In this document: piece by piece, positions 35,670 through 44,226 of the stretch
Layout of the letters: each line of letters begins with the position of its first letter
Position numbering within the stretch: position 1 is the stretch's first letter
Source of the DNA: Hydrogenophaga taeniospiralis CCUG 15921
GTDB taxonomy: Bacteria > Pseudomonadota > Gammaproteobacteria > Burkholderiales > Burkholderiaceae_C
DNA: 64,000 nucleotides
Assembly (NCBI RefSeq): GCF_001592305.1
Contig: NZ_BCWR01000016.1
Span: 146,180 to 210,179 of the forward strand
Direction: 5' to 3'
Notes under the pieces: model-generated
The model's database searches: none
What the model saw: only the letters and a program-made list of their open reading frames with translations
What the model was told of the DNA's origin: nothing
Made by a program: the position numbers and the translations under genes

Positions 35670-37133
35670 ATGAATATGAAAACAGTGGTCACGCTGCACA
35701 ACTTCATCAACGGCCAGTACCAGGGTGCCCGCTCGGGCGCAACCTTTGAGAAGCTGGCTCCCGCCACCGGCGGCCTCTGCGCGACCGTGAGCACCTCGGA
35801 CGCCGACGACGTCGACACCGCCGTGGCCGCCGCCCGCCAGGCTCTGCGCCAGGGCCCCTGGGCCACGATGCCGGGCCAGGAGCGCGGACGCTGCCTGTCC
35901 CGCCTGGCCGACCTGCTGGAGGCCAACGCCCCGGCCTTCGTGGCCACGCTGGCCGAAGAGCAGGGCCGCCCCGCCTTCGACATGACGGTGATGGACCTGC
36001 CGATGTCGGTCGACACCCTGCGCTACTTCGCGGGCTGGGCCGACAAGCTCGAAGGGCGCACCGTGCCCACCGCCGGGTTCATGGGCCGCCAGATGCTGCA
36101 CTACACGCGCCTGGAGCCGGTGGGGGTGGCGGCCCTGATCGTGCCCTGGAACGCGCCGCTGATGATCGCGGTTTGGAAGCTCGCGCCCGCGCTGGCGGCC
36201 GGCTGCACCGTGGTGATCAAGACCTCGGAGGACGCGCCGGTGGCGGTGGGCCAGCTCGGCCGCCTGGTGGCCGAGGCCGGCTTTCCGCCGGGCGTGGTCA
36301 ACATCGTGCACGGCATGGGCGCGGAGGCGGGCGCGGCGCTCACGGCGCACCCCGACGTGAGCAAGATCAGCTTCACCGGCAGCACCGGTGTGGGCCGCAT
36401 CATCGCCCGCGAGGCGGCGGCCTCTTTCAAGCGCGTCACCCTGGAACTCGGCGGCAAGGCCGCCCAGATCCTGCTGCAGGATGCCAACCTCGACGAAGCC
36501 ATTCCCGGCGTCGCCATGGGCCTGTTCGTGAACCAGGGCCAGACCTGCGCCGCCGGCTCGCGCATCCTGGTGCACCGCTCCCTGCTGCCGCAGGTGGAGC
36601 AGGCGCTGGCCGCGGCCGCCGAATCGGTGCGGCTGGGTGGGGCGCAGGTCGAGGGCGCGCAGATGGGGGCACTGATCAGTGCGCGCCACCGCGAGCGCGT
36701 GCAGGCCTGCATCGACACCGCGATCTCCCAAGGCGCGCGGCGCCTGAGCGGTGCCGGCGGCGAGCTGCCTGCCGAAGGCTTCTTCATGCGGCCGACGGTG
36801 TTCACCGACGTGACTCCCGGCATGCAGATCGCCCAAGAGGAGGTGTTCGGGCCGGTGGGCGCGATCATCCCGTTCGACACCGAGGCCGAGGCCATCGCCC
36901 TGGCCAACGACAGCCGCTACGGTCTGTCCGCCAGCGTGTGGACGCGCGACGTGTCGGCCGCGCACCGCGTGGCCGCGCAGCTCGAAGTGGGCGCGGTGGC
37001 CATCAACTGCTGGAGTCCGCTGGACGCCCGCCTGCCCTGGGGCGGCACCAAGGACAGCGGCATCGGCCGCGACCTCTCGCGCAAGGCGCTGGACGCCTAC
37101 CTCGAAGAAAAAGTGATCTCGCTCGCGCTGTAA
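35670..37133 (+). CDS. Aldehyde dehydrogenase (third of the operon)
   Basis: A 487-residue ALDH with LELGGKAAQILLQDANLDEA (general base) and NQGQTCAAGSRI (catalytic Cys). KAGER-like blocks have diverged. It resembles betaine-aldehyde or phenylacetaldehyde dehydrogenases more than GabD. The ATG has a strong AAAGGAG site. It closely resembles the minus-strand ALDH at 49078-50529, sharing the layout INCWSPLDARLPWGG/VNCWSPLDANLPWGG, so the two are paralogues of the two catabolic blocks. Confidence 0.86.
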   Translation: MNMKTVVTLHNFINGQYQGARSGATFEKLAPATGGLCATVSTSDADDVDTAVAAARQALRQGPWATMPGQERGRCLSRLADLLEANAPAFVATLAEEQGRPAFDMTVMDLPMSVDTLRYFAGWADKLEGRTVPTAGFMGRQMLHYTRLEPVGVAALIVPWNAPLMIAVWKLAPALAAGCTVVIKTSEDAPVAVGQLGRLVAEAGFPPGVVNIVHGMGAEAGAALTAHPDVSKISFTGSTGVGRIIAREAAASFKRVTLELGGKAAQILLQDANLDEAIPGVAMGLFVNQGQTCAAGSRILVHRSLLPQVEQALAAAAESVRLGGAQVEGAQMGALISARHRERVQACIDTAISQGARRLSGAGGELPAEGFFMRPTVFTDVTPGMQIAQEEVFGPVGAIIPFDTEAEAIALANDSRYGLSASVWTRDVSAAHRVAAQLEVGAVAINCWSPLDARLPWGGTKDSGIGRDLSRKALDAYLEEKVISLAL

Positions 37134-37192
37134 GCCGCGCCGCCGCCACTGCGTCTGCCACCGGTCCTTCGGGACCTTCGCCGGGTCGTTCC

Positions 37193-38191
37193 ATGAACGT
37201 CGATGTGCGCCATTTCAACGATGTGAACCTGCACGCCCGGGCCATCCCCGGCTGGGCGCAGGACTACGACCAGCTCGGGCGCGGCGCGCTCAGCAGCAGC
37301 CTGCAGCAGGTGTCCACCGGCAGCTTCCTGGTGTTCCGGGAGGTCTTCAACCGGCAGGTGGTGCAGTGCGGCAGCTGCCCCGAGCAGCGCCTGTGCCTGG
37401 CCGTCTCGGAGGTCGCACCGGAGGCGGCGTCCACCGGTTGGTCACGGCACCCGCTGTCGCAGGTGGTACTGCTGCGGAACCGGGAAGAGTTCCTGCTGCA
37501 CGCGCCGCAGGGGCTGGTCCTGGTGGCGGCCAATGTGGACCACGAACGTTTCCTGCAACTGGCCGACCTGCACCTGTCGGACGAGCAGAAGGCGCTGGCG
37601 CGTGGCGCGCGCAGCCTGGTGGTGGCCGACGCGGCGGTGCTGCGTTTGCGGCAGGTGATGCAACAGGTGCTGGCCCTGTCCTGCGGGCAGCCGCCGAGAG
37701 ATGTGCCGACCGATGCGCTCGACCGCGCACTGGACGAGTTGGTGCTCAACGCCTTCCTTGACCTGTTCGACGCGGTGGACGGCACCCGGGCCCCGGCGCG
37801 CTGCGGCGGGGCGGTGCGCAGCTACATCGTGCGGCGCAGCCGCGCGCTGATGGAGGAGGGCGGCGGCGGCGCGATGAGTGTGCTGGACCTCTGCGCCCGG
37901 CTGCGGGTCAGTCGCCGCACCCTGCAGGCCTGCTTCCAGAGCGAGGCCGGCATCGGCCCGCTGGAGTACCAGCGCAACCTGCGGCTCAACGCGGTGCGCC
38001 GCCGGCTGGGCCAGACGACGGCGCAGGCGCTGCCGGTGGGGGATGCCGCGGCCGAGATGGGGTTCTTTCACCTCAGCCACTTCGCGCGCCACTACCGCGA
38101 GCTGTTTGGCGAGCTGCCCTCCGACACCCTGCGTGCGGATGGCCGGCCCACGGTGGCCTGGTCAGACCACCGCGCGCTCAGAAGGTCTTGA
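37193..38191 (+). CDS. AraC-family transcriptional regulator (EutR-like), copy 1
   Basis: A 332-residue regulator with an unassigned N-terminal domain that begins VRHFNDVNLHARAIPGWAQDYDQLG. The C-terminal AraC HTH domain is at about 225-325 (LDLCARLRVSRRTLQACFQSEAGIGPLEYQRNLRLNAVRRRLG and GDAAAEMGFFHLSHFARHYRELFGELPSDTLR). The start ATG at 37193 gives an N-terminus that matches the second AraC protein at 50787. A GGTCC-TTCG-GGACC hairpin lies just upstream. Its 3' end overlaps the convergent porin gene by 14 bp. Its target may be either block. Confidence 0.87.
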   Translation: MNVDVRHFNDVNLHARAIPGWAQDYDQLGRGALSSSLQQVSTGSFLVFREVFNRQVVQCGSCPEQRLCLAVSEVAPEAASTGWSRHPLSQVVLLRNREEFLLHAPQGLVLVAANVDHERFLQLADLHLSDEQKALARGARSLVVADAAVLRLRQVMQQVLALSCGQPPRDVPTDALDRALDELVLNAFLDLFDAVDGTRAPARCGGAVRSYIVRRSRALMEEGGGGAMSVLDLCARLRVSRRTLQACFQSEAGIGPLEYQRNLRLNAVRRRLGQTTAQALPVGDAAAEMGFFHLSHFARHYRELFGELPSDTLRADGRPTVAWSDHRALRRS

Positions 38192-38852
38192 CCAGACCGA
38201 CCACCAGGCGGGTCTTGCCCGCCGGGCCGGTCTTGGCGGTCTCGGCACCGCTGATGCGGCCGGAAGCCATCAGGCCCGAACCCAGGTCGTAGACCAGACC
38301 CAGGTGGGCGTCTTTGGCGCTGTCCATGTTGTGGCGGTTGCGGAATCCCACACTGGCCTCCAGGGTCAGCTTCTCGCTCAGTGGCTGCGCCAGCGAGAGC
38401 GCCAGACGGGCCGTCTTGTTGCCGTTGCCGAAGCCGTGGCCGTACTGGGCCGAGAAGATGCCGTGGCCCAGGCGAACGTACCACTCGTTGGCGTTCCAGC
38501 TGTTGTCTTTTGGGTAGACGAAGCGGATGGCGCCGATGTCGTAGCGCCAGCCCTGACCGAATTCGCCGCGGTAGCCGCCGTACAGGTCGATCTCCAGGTC
38601 GGCCTGGCCCTGCGCGCCGAACTTTCCTGTGGAGTTCCAGTTGCCCACGTAGAGGCCGTTGCCGAAGTCATAGTCGGCGCCGCCCTGCAGGGCCGGGCGG
38701 GCGTTCTTCGGGGCGCGAACGTCCTGGTCGATGCCGTTGAACTTGTAGAGCGAGGTCAGGCCGATGTTGTAGGAGACGCCTTCGGCGGCGGCCGGGGCGG
38801 CGATGCACACCAGCGCGACGGCGGCGGCGAGGGGGCGGATGAAGTTGTTCAT
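38178..38852 (-). CDS. TorF-family putative porin
   Basis: A 224-residue outer-membrane protein with a signal peptide (FIRPLAAAVALVCIAAPAAA) and an alternating beta-barrel pattern with a terminal aromatic (RLVVGLVKTF). GVSYNIGLTSLYKFNGIDQD and the YDFGNGLYVGNWNST block match the TorF/Gcw_chp-like family as I recall it. The first residues are duplicated because of a 15-bp tandem repeat; an ATG at 38867 would add five residues. A TGCCGATTCGGGCTA-like element lies upstream. It may be the outer-membrane route for the amine substrate. Confidence 0.8.
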   Translation of the reverse strand: MNNFIRPLAAAVALVCIAAPAAAEGVSYNIGLTSLYKFNGIDQDVRAPKNARPALQGGADYDFGNGLYVGNWNSTGKFGAQGQADLEIDLYGGYRGEFGQGWRYDIGAIRFVYPKDNSWNANEWYVRLGHGIFSAQYGHGFGNGNKTARLALSLAQPLSEKLTLEASVGFRNRHNMDSAKDAHLGLVYDLGSGLMASGRISGAETAKTGPAGKTRLVVGLVKTF

Positions 38853-38879
38853 GTTGTCTCTGTTCATGTTGTCTCTGTT
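38850..38879 (-). repeat. 15-bp tandem duplication covering the porin ribosome site and start
   Basis: CATGTTGTCTCTGTT occurs twice in direct succession (38850-38864 and 38865-38879). On the minus strand each unit supplies an AGAGA-type ribosome site and an ATG. Because 15 is a multiple of three, both starts are in the same frame. Confidence 0.9.
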
Positions 38880-38965
38880 TTGGGAGTGGTGGGATATCCC
38901 CCTTGCCTTGCGCAGACCGCCGGCACGGGGCGGACCGGATTCTGGAAGCTGGGTTCGAAATCGGT

Positions 38966-38980
38966 GAGCCCGAAATGGCA
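38966..38980 (-). promoter_or_regulatory. Regulon element upstream of the porin gene
   Basis: The minus strand reads TGCCATTTCGGGCTC, 12 of 15 matches to TGCCGATTCGGGCTA. A -10-like CAGAAT begins 22 nt downstream. The predicted leader to the porin start is about 85 nt. Confidence 0.5.
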
Positions 38981-39004
38981 GTGCTTCGCGGACCGCCATT
39001 GCGC

Positions 39005-40189
39005 TCAGTAGCGCAGGCGCCCGCCGAAGGTGACGATGCCGATGTCCAGGAAGTCCAGGCCGACGTGGTCGGTTTTCGAGAAGCTGGCCTTGAGGCCGCC
39101 GAGGTCGAACGGGCTGCGCTGCTCCAGCGCGTCGCGCAGGCCCGCGGCCGTCACCGGGCGGGGCGTCTGCCGCAGCGCCTCCACCAGCAGGTGCGCGGCC
39201 AGGAAGCCTTCGAGCGACAGCGTGCCGAGCCGCGCGTCTTTGGGCGCGTACTGCTTCATTTGGACCTGGTAGTCGCGCACGGCGGGCAGGGCGCCGCCGA
39301 AGGGGTTGGGCACCACCTGCGTCACCGTCATGCCGCGCGAGGCCGCTTCCCCCGCGTGCTCGAACAGCCGGCCCGACTCGTTGTAGGACGCGCCATACAC
39401 CGGGGTGAACACGCCTTTGCTGCGCAGGTGCTTGAGCAGCTTCGCGGTTTCTTCCACCGGCAGCATGGAGACGATGGCGTCGGCGCGCGCCTGCGCCACT
39501 TGCTCGAATGGTTTGTCCAGCCGGCCGCTGCTGGCGGCCACCGGTGCCCGGGCGAGTACCTCGATGGCGGGCTCCCGCGCGGCGGACTGTTCGAAGTACC
39601 TCACCTCGCCCAGGGTGGCGGGGTCGTCCCAGTGCACCAGGGCCACCTTGCGCAGCCCGACGGTGCGCAGCTGCTGGGCCAGCTTCTCGTACTCGCTGTT
39701 CTCGCCCTGGGTCAGGTGGAACACGTGCGACCGGGTGGGGGTGCGCAGCTGCGCGGCCGCGGGCGAGGTGCCGATCAGGGGAATGCCGAGCCGGCCGAAG
39801 ATGTTGGCCTCCAGCGTGGCCACGATGGTTTCGGGACCGATCAGGTACAGGAAGGCCACCGGGTTCAGGCTGGCGGCGGCCTGTTCGATCTGCTTGAGCG
39901 CCTGCGCCGGGTTCGCGGCATCGTCCAGCGAGACCAGGCGCACGGTGTCGCCGCGGACGCCGCCGGTGGCGTTGACGTGGTCCAGGTGGGCCAGCATGCC
40001 CGTGCGCAGCTCGTTCGTGTAGTGCGCCAGCTCGCCCTTCTGCGGTGCCACCTGTACCACCACCAGTTCGGCGGCGTGGGCCGCATGCGTGAGCAGGGCG
40101 GCGGTCATCAGGCACAGGGCCCAGACAGGTCGGGTCCACCCTCTTGCGGTGGGGCGGGAATGTGGCGAAAAGTGGGGGTCGTGGCGCAC
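39005..40189 (-). CDS. ABC-transporter-type periplasmic binding protein (Leu/Ile/Val-binding-like)
   Basis: A 394-residue type I periplasmic binding protein (Peripla_BP_6). The signal peptide is RGWTRPVWALCLMTAALLTH, then AAHAAE. I chose a GTG start at 40189 because AGGAG lies 8 nt upstream; the frame is open further but not family-like. Repeated features include LVVVQVAPQKGELAHYTNELRTG and VGLRKVALVHWDDPATLGEVRYFEQ. There are no ABC permease or ATPase genes beside it, so it is an orphan binding protein or works with a remote transporter. It is preceded by the regulon element. Confidence 0.87.
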   Translation of the reverse strand: MRHDPHFSPHSRPTARGWTRPVWALCLMTAALLTHAAHAAELVVVQVAPQKGELAHYTNELRTGMLAHLDHVNATGGVRGDTVRLVSLDDAANPAQALKQIEQAAASLNPVAFLYLIGPETIVATLEANIFGRLGIPLIGTSPAAAQLRTPTRSHVFHLTQGENSEYEKLAQQLRTVGLRKVALVHWDDPATLGEVRYFEQSAAREPAIEVLARAPVAASSGRLDKPFEQVAQARADAIVSMLPVEETAKLLKHLRSKGVFTPVYGASYNESGRLFEHAGEAASRGMTVTQVVPNPFGGALPAVRDYQVQMKQYAPKDARLGTLSLEGFLAAHLLVEALRQTPRPVTAAGLRDALEQRSPFDLGGLKASFSKTDHVGLDFLDIGIVTFGGRLRY

Positions 40190-40249
40190 CGAGGTTCTCC
40201 TGTCTGCTTGTGGGTCGGCGCATGCTAGGGGCCGGCCGGCAAGGCCCAG

Positions 40250-40264
40250 TAGCCCGAATCGGCA
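40250..40264 (-). promoter_or_regulatory. Regulon element and promoter of the binding-protein gene
   Basis: The minus strand reads TGCCGATTCGGGCTA. A -10 TAGCAT begins exactly 23 nt downstream (40222-40227). The element would abut the -35 position, the usual place for an AraC-type activator. The gene start is at 40189. Confidence 0.6.
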
Positions 40265-40310
40265 TGGGCCGGCGGGCGACAGACCCGCACCGCATCGGTG
40301 CGCAAAAAGG

Positions 40311-40325
40311 TGCCGATCCGGGCTA
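40311..40325 (+). promoter_or_regulatory. Regulon element and promoter of the permease gene
   Basis: The plus strand reads TGCCGATCCGGGCTA (one mismatch to the minus-strand copy). A -10 TAGAGT begins exactly 23 nt downstream (40348-40353). With the copy at 40250-40264 it forms a divergent pair that controls both flanking genes. Confidence 0.6.
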
Positions 40326-40436
40326 ACCGCCGCACCGGGAGCGCCCCTAGAGTCGCGACAGTTGCGGGGGTTCCGCGACACCCCATGTGCCGGCGCGGGG
40401 CTTTGTTATCGGCAGCACACAGACAGTGACAACAAC

Positions 40437-41909
40437 ATGGCAGTCCATCAAGCGTCAGAGCAGGAAAGTCCTGCGTACCCACCCCACGGCGGGCCTCACG
40501 AGCTCCGCAAGAACTCGCTGGGCCTCATCTCGGTGACGTTCATGGTCATCTCGGCGGCGGCGCCGCTCACCGGCGTGGCCGGGGCGGTGCCCATCGCCTT
40601 CCTGCTGGGCAACGGCACGGGTGTGCCCGCGACCTTCCTGTTCATGACCCTGATCATGCTGGCCTTCTCGGTCGGCTACGTGGCCATGTCGCGCCACGTG
40701 CGCAACGCCGGGGCCTTCTACGCCTACGCGGCGCGCGGGCTGGGCGGGCGCTGGGGCGGGGCCACCGCGATGATGGCCCTGGTGGCCTACAACGCCCTGC
40801 AGTTCGGGCTCATTGGTCTGCTGGGCGGTGTGTCGGCGGGTGTGTTCTCCGAATTCGGCCTGCAGATGCCCTGGTGGATCTACAGCCTGGTGGCGGTGAT
40901 GCTGGTGGGCATCCTGGGCTACCGGCAGGTTGACCTCTCGGCCAAGGTGCTGGTGCTGCTGGTGTTGCTGGAGTACCTGATCGTGCTGCTGGTGGATTTC
41001 GCCATCCTCGGCACGGGCGGCGCAAGCGGCCTGTCGATGAACCTGTTCGACATGTCGGCCATCGGCTCGGGCTCGTTCACCGTGGCGGTGCTGTTCTGTC
41101 TGGGTTCGTTCATGGGCTTCGAGGCCACCACCATCTACGCCGAAGAGGCGCGCGACCCCGACGTCACCATCCCGCGTGCCACCTACCTGTCGGTCGTGCT
41201 GATCGGTCTGTTCTTCGTGTTCACCACCTGGCTGATGATCGCCGGCGTCGGTGCCGCCGAACTGATCCCGACGATCCAGGGGCTCAAGGACCCGACCACC
41301 TTCTTCTTCGAGCTGGCCGGCCGCTACGTGGGTGGGCCGGTGCCGATGATCGCCGGCCTGCTGCTCGTGTCCAGCCTGTTCGCCGCGCTCTCGGCCTTCC
41401 ACAACTACATCGCGCGCTACAGCTACGTCGCAGGTCGCGAGGGCTTGCTACCGGCGGCCTTCGGCCATACGCACGCGGCGCACCAGAGCCCGCACGTTGG
41501 CTCGGTGGCCCAGACCATCGGCGCGCTGATCGTGCTGGCGGTGTTCGCGGGCCTGGGGCTCGATCCGGTGCTCAACATGTTCACCTGGATCTCGCAGGTC
41601 GGCGTGCTGGGCGTGCTGGGCATGATGGCGGTCACGTCGCTGGCGGTGGTGTGCTTCTTCCGCCGCCATGGCGAGGCTTCGCTGCTGACCGCCTGGGTGA
41701 TGCCTGTGGCCTCGGGTCTGGTGATGGCCGTGCTGTTCGTTTACATCTTCCTGAACTTCGGCGACCTGACCGGTACGCAAGGCGGCGGTCTGGGGGTCAT
41801 CCTGCCATCGCTGATCCCGCTGGCCGCGCTGGTGGGCTGGTTGCTGGCCAGCCGCCTCAAGGCGGCCAATCCGAAGGCGTTTGCCAACATGGGTGCCAGC
41901 CGCACCTGA
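40437..41909 (+). CDS. APC-family amino acid/amine permease
   Basis: A 490-residue inner-membrane transporter with about twelve hydrophobic segments, starting SLGLISVTFMVISAAAPLTGVAGAVPIAFLLGNG, a typical APC N-terminus. The conserved segment GFEATTIYAEEARDPDVTIPRATY is present. APC permeases import amino acids and amines by proton symport. It precedes a glutamine-synthetase-like gene, from which it is separated by a strong terminator. The same gene order (permease, gamma-glutamylating ligase) is common in amine-utilisation clusters. Confidence 0.88.
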   Translation: MAVHQASEQESPAYPPHGGPHELRKNSLGLISVTFMVISAAAPLTGVAGAVPIAFLLGNGTGVPATFLFMTLIMLAFSVGYVAMSRHVRNAGAFYAYAARGLGGRWGGATAMMALVAYNALQFGLIGLLGGVSAGVFSEFGLQMPWWIYSLVAVMLVGILGYRQVDLSAKVLVLLVLLEYLIVLLVDFAILGTGGASGLSMNLFDMSAIGSGSFTVAVLFCLGSFMGFEATTIYAEEARDPDVTIPRATYLSVVLIGLFFVFTTWLMIAGVGAAELIPTIQGLKDPTTFFFELAGRYVGGPVPMIAGLLLVSSLFAALSAFHNYIARYSYVAGREGLLPAAFGHTHAAHQSPHVGSVAQTIGALIVLAVFAGLGLDPVLNMFTWISQVGVLGVLGMMAVTSLAVVCFFRRHGEASLLTAWVMPVASGLVMAVLFVYIFLNFGDLTGTQGGGLGVILPSLIPLAALVGWLLASRLKAANPKAFANMGASRT

Positions 41910-41948
41910 AGCATGGGGCCCAAGGGCCCGTTCGGTTCAACCGAGGTT

Positions 41949-41978
41949 CCAGGGGGAGCGATCCCCCTGGTTTTTTTT
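41949..41978 (+). terminator. Rho-independent terminator after the permease gene
   Basis: A perfect 8-bp stem CCAGGGGG/CCCCCTGG around AGCGAT is followed by eight T residues. It is the clearest terminator in the window. It separates the permease transcript from the GS-P450 operon, which must therefore have its own promoter or rely on read-through. Confidence 0.92.
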
Positions 41979-42128
41979 CGTCTGCGCGCGAGGGGCCGCC
42001 CGCCTCATCTCAACAGACGATGGTGGTTTTGTTCCGCTTTTCCTACATTGGATTGCCTAGCACGACATCGTGAAAAACGCATTGACCGATGTCAAGACCC
42101 ATCCCATTCACACCCACTGAACAAGACC

Positions 42129-43460
42129 ATGAGACAAGAAAACGCGGACCGATTCCTCACCATTGCCGTGGCCGACACCAACGGCCTGCTGCGGGGCCAG
42201 AAGGTGGCCGCCAGCGAGTTGCCCGGCATCCTGGCCAGCGGCATGGGCATGTCGCCGGCCCAACTGGCCCTCGACCCCACCGATGTTTTCCTGAGCATGC
42301 CCGGCGTCACCGACGGCACGGGCGACTTCCACGACAGCGCACTGACGGTGGACACCGGCAGCCGCCGCGAGATTCCCTGGGAGGTGCCGTCGGACCAGGG
42401 GCTGTACCTGGCCGAGTTTTCGGGCGACGCCCAGGCCTTCTGCCCGCGCAGCGTGCTGCGCCGGGTGCTCGACCGTGCCGCGGCCATGGACGTCTTTCCC
42501 AAGCTCGGCTACGAGCTGGAGTTCACGCTGTTCAACGAGACCGCCGAGACCCTGCAGGCCAAGCAGTACGACCAGTTGCGCACGGCCACTGCGCACGCCA
42601 GCCACGATCTGGTGATCTACCAGGCCGCGCAGTCGGAGTTCTACAACGGCGTGGCCGATTTCTGCGAGCCGCTGGGCATCCAGCTGGCCAAGATGCACGA
42701 GGAGATCGGTGGCGGCTTCATGGAGGCCTGCATCGCCGCCAACAAGGCCATGGCCGCGGCCGACCAAGCGGTGCTGCTGAAGAACTTCCTGCGCGTGTTC
42801 GCCATGCGCCGCGGCCAGACCATTTCCTTCATGCCGCGCTGGTCGGAGCAGGCCGACAGCCAGTCCAGCCACATCCACATCTCGCTGCTGGACGGCAAGG
42901 GCAGGCCCTGCTTCTGGGACGCGGAGGCCGAGCACCACATGTCCCGGCGCTTCCGCCACTTCATCGCCGGTGTGCAGCGCTACCTGCCGGAGTTCATGCT
43001 GATCTTCGCGCCCACGGTGAACAGCTGGCGCCGTTTCGCCGAAGGCACGTTCGCGCCACCGGCCTTCACCTGGGGCATCGAGAACCGCACCACCTGCCTG
43101 CGCGTGGTGGGGCACAGCCCGTCATCGATCCGGGTGGAGAACCGCCTGCCGTGTGCCGACGCCAACCACTACCTGACGGCGGCCGCCAGCATCGCGGCGG
43201 GCCTGGCCGGCATCGAACAGAAGCTGGAGCCCAGCGCGCCCACCGTGGGCAATGGCTACCTGTCCGACGCGCGCCAGGGACCACCGCTGCAGCCGAACAT
43301 GCTGGCGGCCGTGCACGCGCTGCGCCAGTCGGCCTGCGCGAAAGACTGGCTGGGTGAGCGCTTCGTCGAGACCTTCAGCGCCACGCGCGAGGCGCAGTGC
43401 AAGTCCTTCGCCGGCAAGTCGCTGATCGACGAGCGCCGCCGCTTCTTTGAACTGGGGTGA
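42129..43460 (+). CDS. Glutamine-synthetase-like gamma-glutamylamide ligase (PuuA/IpuC type)
   Basis: A 443-residue member of the glutamine synthetase III/PuuA branch. GYELEFTLFNE (residues 128-137) supplies metal-binding glutamates, and HIHISLLDGKG (248-258) and WGIENRTTCLRV are the later active-site blocks. It is shorter than GlnA and is followed not by nitrogen-regulation genes but by a glutaminase-like hydrolase and a P450 system. That context supports ATP-dependent gamma-glutamylation of an amine, as in putrescine (PuuA) or isopropylamine (IpuC) use. The amine itself cannot be told from sequence. Confidence 0.82.
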   Translation: MRQENADRFLTIAVADTNGLLRGQKVAASELPGILASGMGMSPAQLALDPTDVFLSMPGVTDGTGDFHDSALTVDTGSRREIPWEVPSDQGLYLAEFSGDAQAFCPRSVLRRVLDRAAAMDVFPKLGYELEFTLFNETAETLQAKQYDQLRTATAHASHDLVIYQAAQSEFYNGVADFCEPLGIQLAKMHEEIGGGFMEACIAANKAMAAADQAVLLKNFLRVFAMRRGQTISFMPRWSEQADSQSSHIHISLLDGKGRPCFWDAEAEHHMSRRFRHFIAGVQRYLPEFMLIFAPTVNSWRRFAEGTFAPPAFTWGIENRTTCLRVVGHSPSSIRVENRLPCADANHYLTAAASIAAGLAGIEQKLEPSAPTVGNGYLSDARQGPPLQPNMLAAVHALRQSACAKDWLGERFVETFSATREAQCKSFAGKSLIDERRRFFELG

Positions 43461-43467
43461 GGTCAGC

Positions 43468-44214
43468 ATGCTCATTGGCATCCTCGAATGCGGCCAGACC
43501 AGTCCCGACTGGATCGAAGAACACGGTGAGATGGCCGCACCGTTCCCGCCCTTCCTGCGCAGCGCCGACGCCGCGCTCGAATTCAAGGTCTACAAGGCGC
43601 ACCGGCACGAGCTGCCGGCCACGGCCACCGAGTGCGACGCCTGGCTCGTCACCGGCAGTCCGGCCAGCGTGCACGAGCGCCTGCCCTGGCAGCCCGCGCT
43701 CGCGCAGTTTCTGGTCGGTGCGGCGCAGCAGCGGGCGGTGGTGGGCATCTGCTTTGGCCACCAGCTGCTGCACGACGCGCTGGGGGGCGTGGTGCAGCGC
43801 TCCGGCAAGGGCTGGGGCGTGGGCGTGCAGGCTTACCCGCTGCAGACCGTGCCCGACTGGGCGCCGCCTGGCGCGCTGGACGGCGACCGTTTCCACCTGA
43901 TCGCCCTGCACCAGGACCAGGTGACGACGCCGGCCCCGGACACCCGCGTGCTGGCGGGCAACGGCTTCTGCCCGCTGGGCATCACCACCATCGGCGAGAA
44001 CGTGCTGACCATCCAGGCCCACCCCGAGATGACCACCCGCCTGGCGCGGGACATCTACGAATCGCAGCGTGCCGAACAGGGCGACGCGATCACCGACGCC
44101 GCCGTGCAGAGCCTGCAGACCCGCATCGACAGCCGCCCCGCGGCGCACTGGGTGCTGGCCTTTGTGCGCCACCGCCTGGCCCGCCTCGCGGCCACCACCC
44201 CACAAACCCGCTGA
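43468..44214 (+). CDS. Class I glutamine amidotransferase-like gamma-glutamyl hydrolase
   Basis: A 248-residue GATase-1 domain protein. The catalytic cysteine is C95 in VVGICFGHQLLHDALGG, and the His-Glu pair is H185/E187 in TIQAHPEMTT. There is no synthetase domain, so it should act as a free hydrolase, like a GMP-synthase amidotransferase homologue. It lies 7 bp after the ligase gene. The likely role is release of glutamate from the hydroxylated gamma-glutamylamide (the PuuD or IpuF step). This role is inferred from context. Confidence 0.8.
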   Translation: MLIGILECGQTSPDWIEEHGEMAAPFPPFLRSADAALEFKVYKAHRHELPATATECDAWLVTGSPASVHERLPWQPALAQFLVGAAQQRAVVGICFGHQLLHDALGGVVQRSGKGWGVGVQAYPLQTVPDWAPPGALDGDRFHLIALHQDQVTTPAPDTRVLAGNGFCPLGITTIGENVLTIQAHPEMTTRLARDIYESQRAEQGDAITDAAVQSLQTRIDSRPAAHWVLAFVRHRLARLAATTPQTR

Positions 44215-44226
44215 AGGGAACACCCC

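Noticed and set aside
36173..38191. A 672-codon version of the AraC regulator
   Set aside because: The first 340 codons overlap the ALDH gene in another frame. The regulator's own start at 37193 matches the N-terminus of its paralogue.
38178..40295. A 705-codon minus-strand open frame spanning the porin gene and the intergenic and binding-protein region
   Set aside because: Only its last 224 codons encode a recognisable porin with a signal peptide. The upstream part is an out-of-frame copy of the binding-protein gene, which uses a different frame with its own signal peptide and ribosome site.
40250..40353. Sigma-54 promoters for the divergent transport genes
   Set aside because: No GG-n10-GC pair with the TGGCAC/TTGC context is present. 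The repeated element with a -10-like box 23 nt downstream explains the sequence better.
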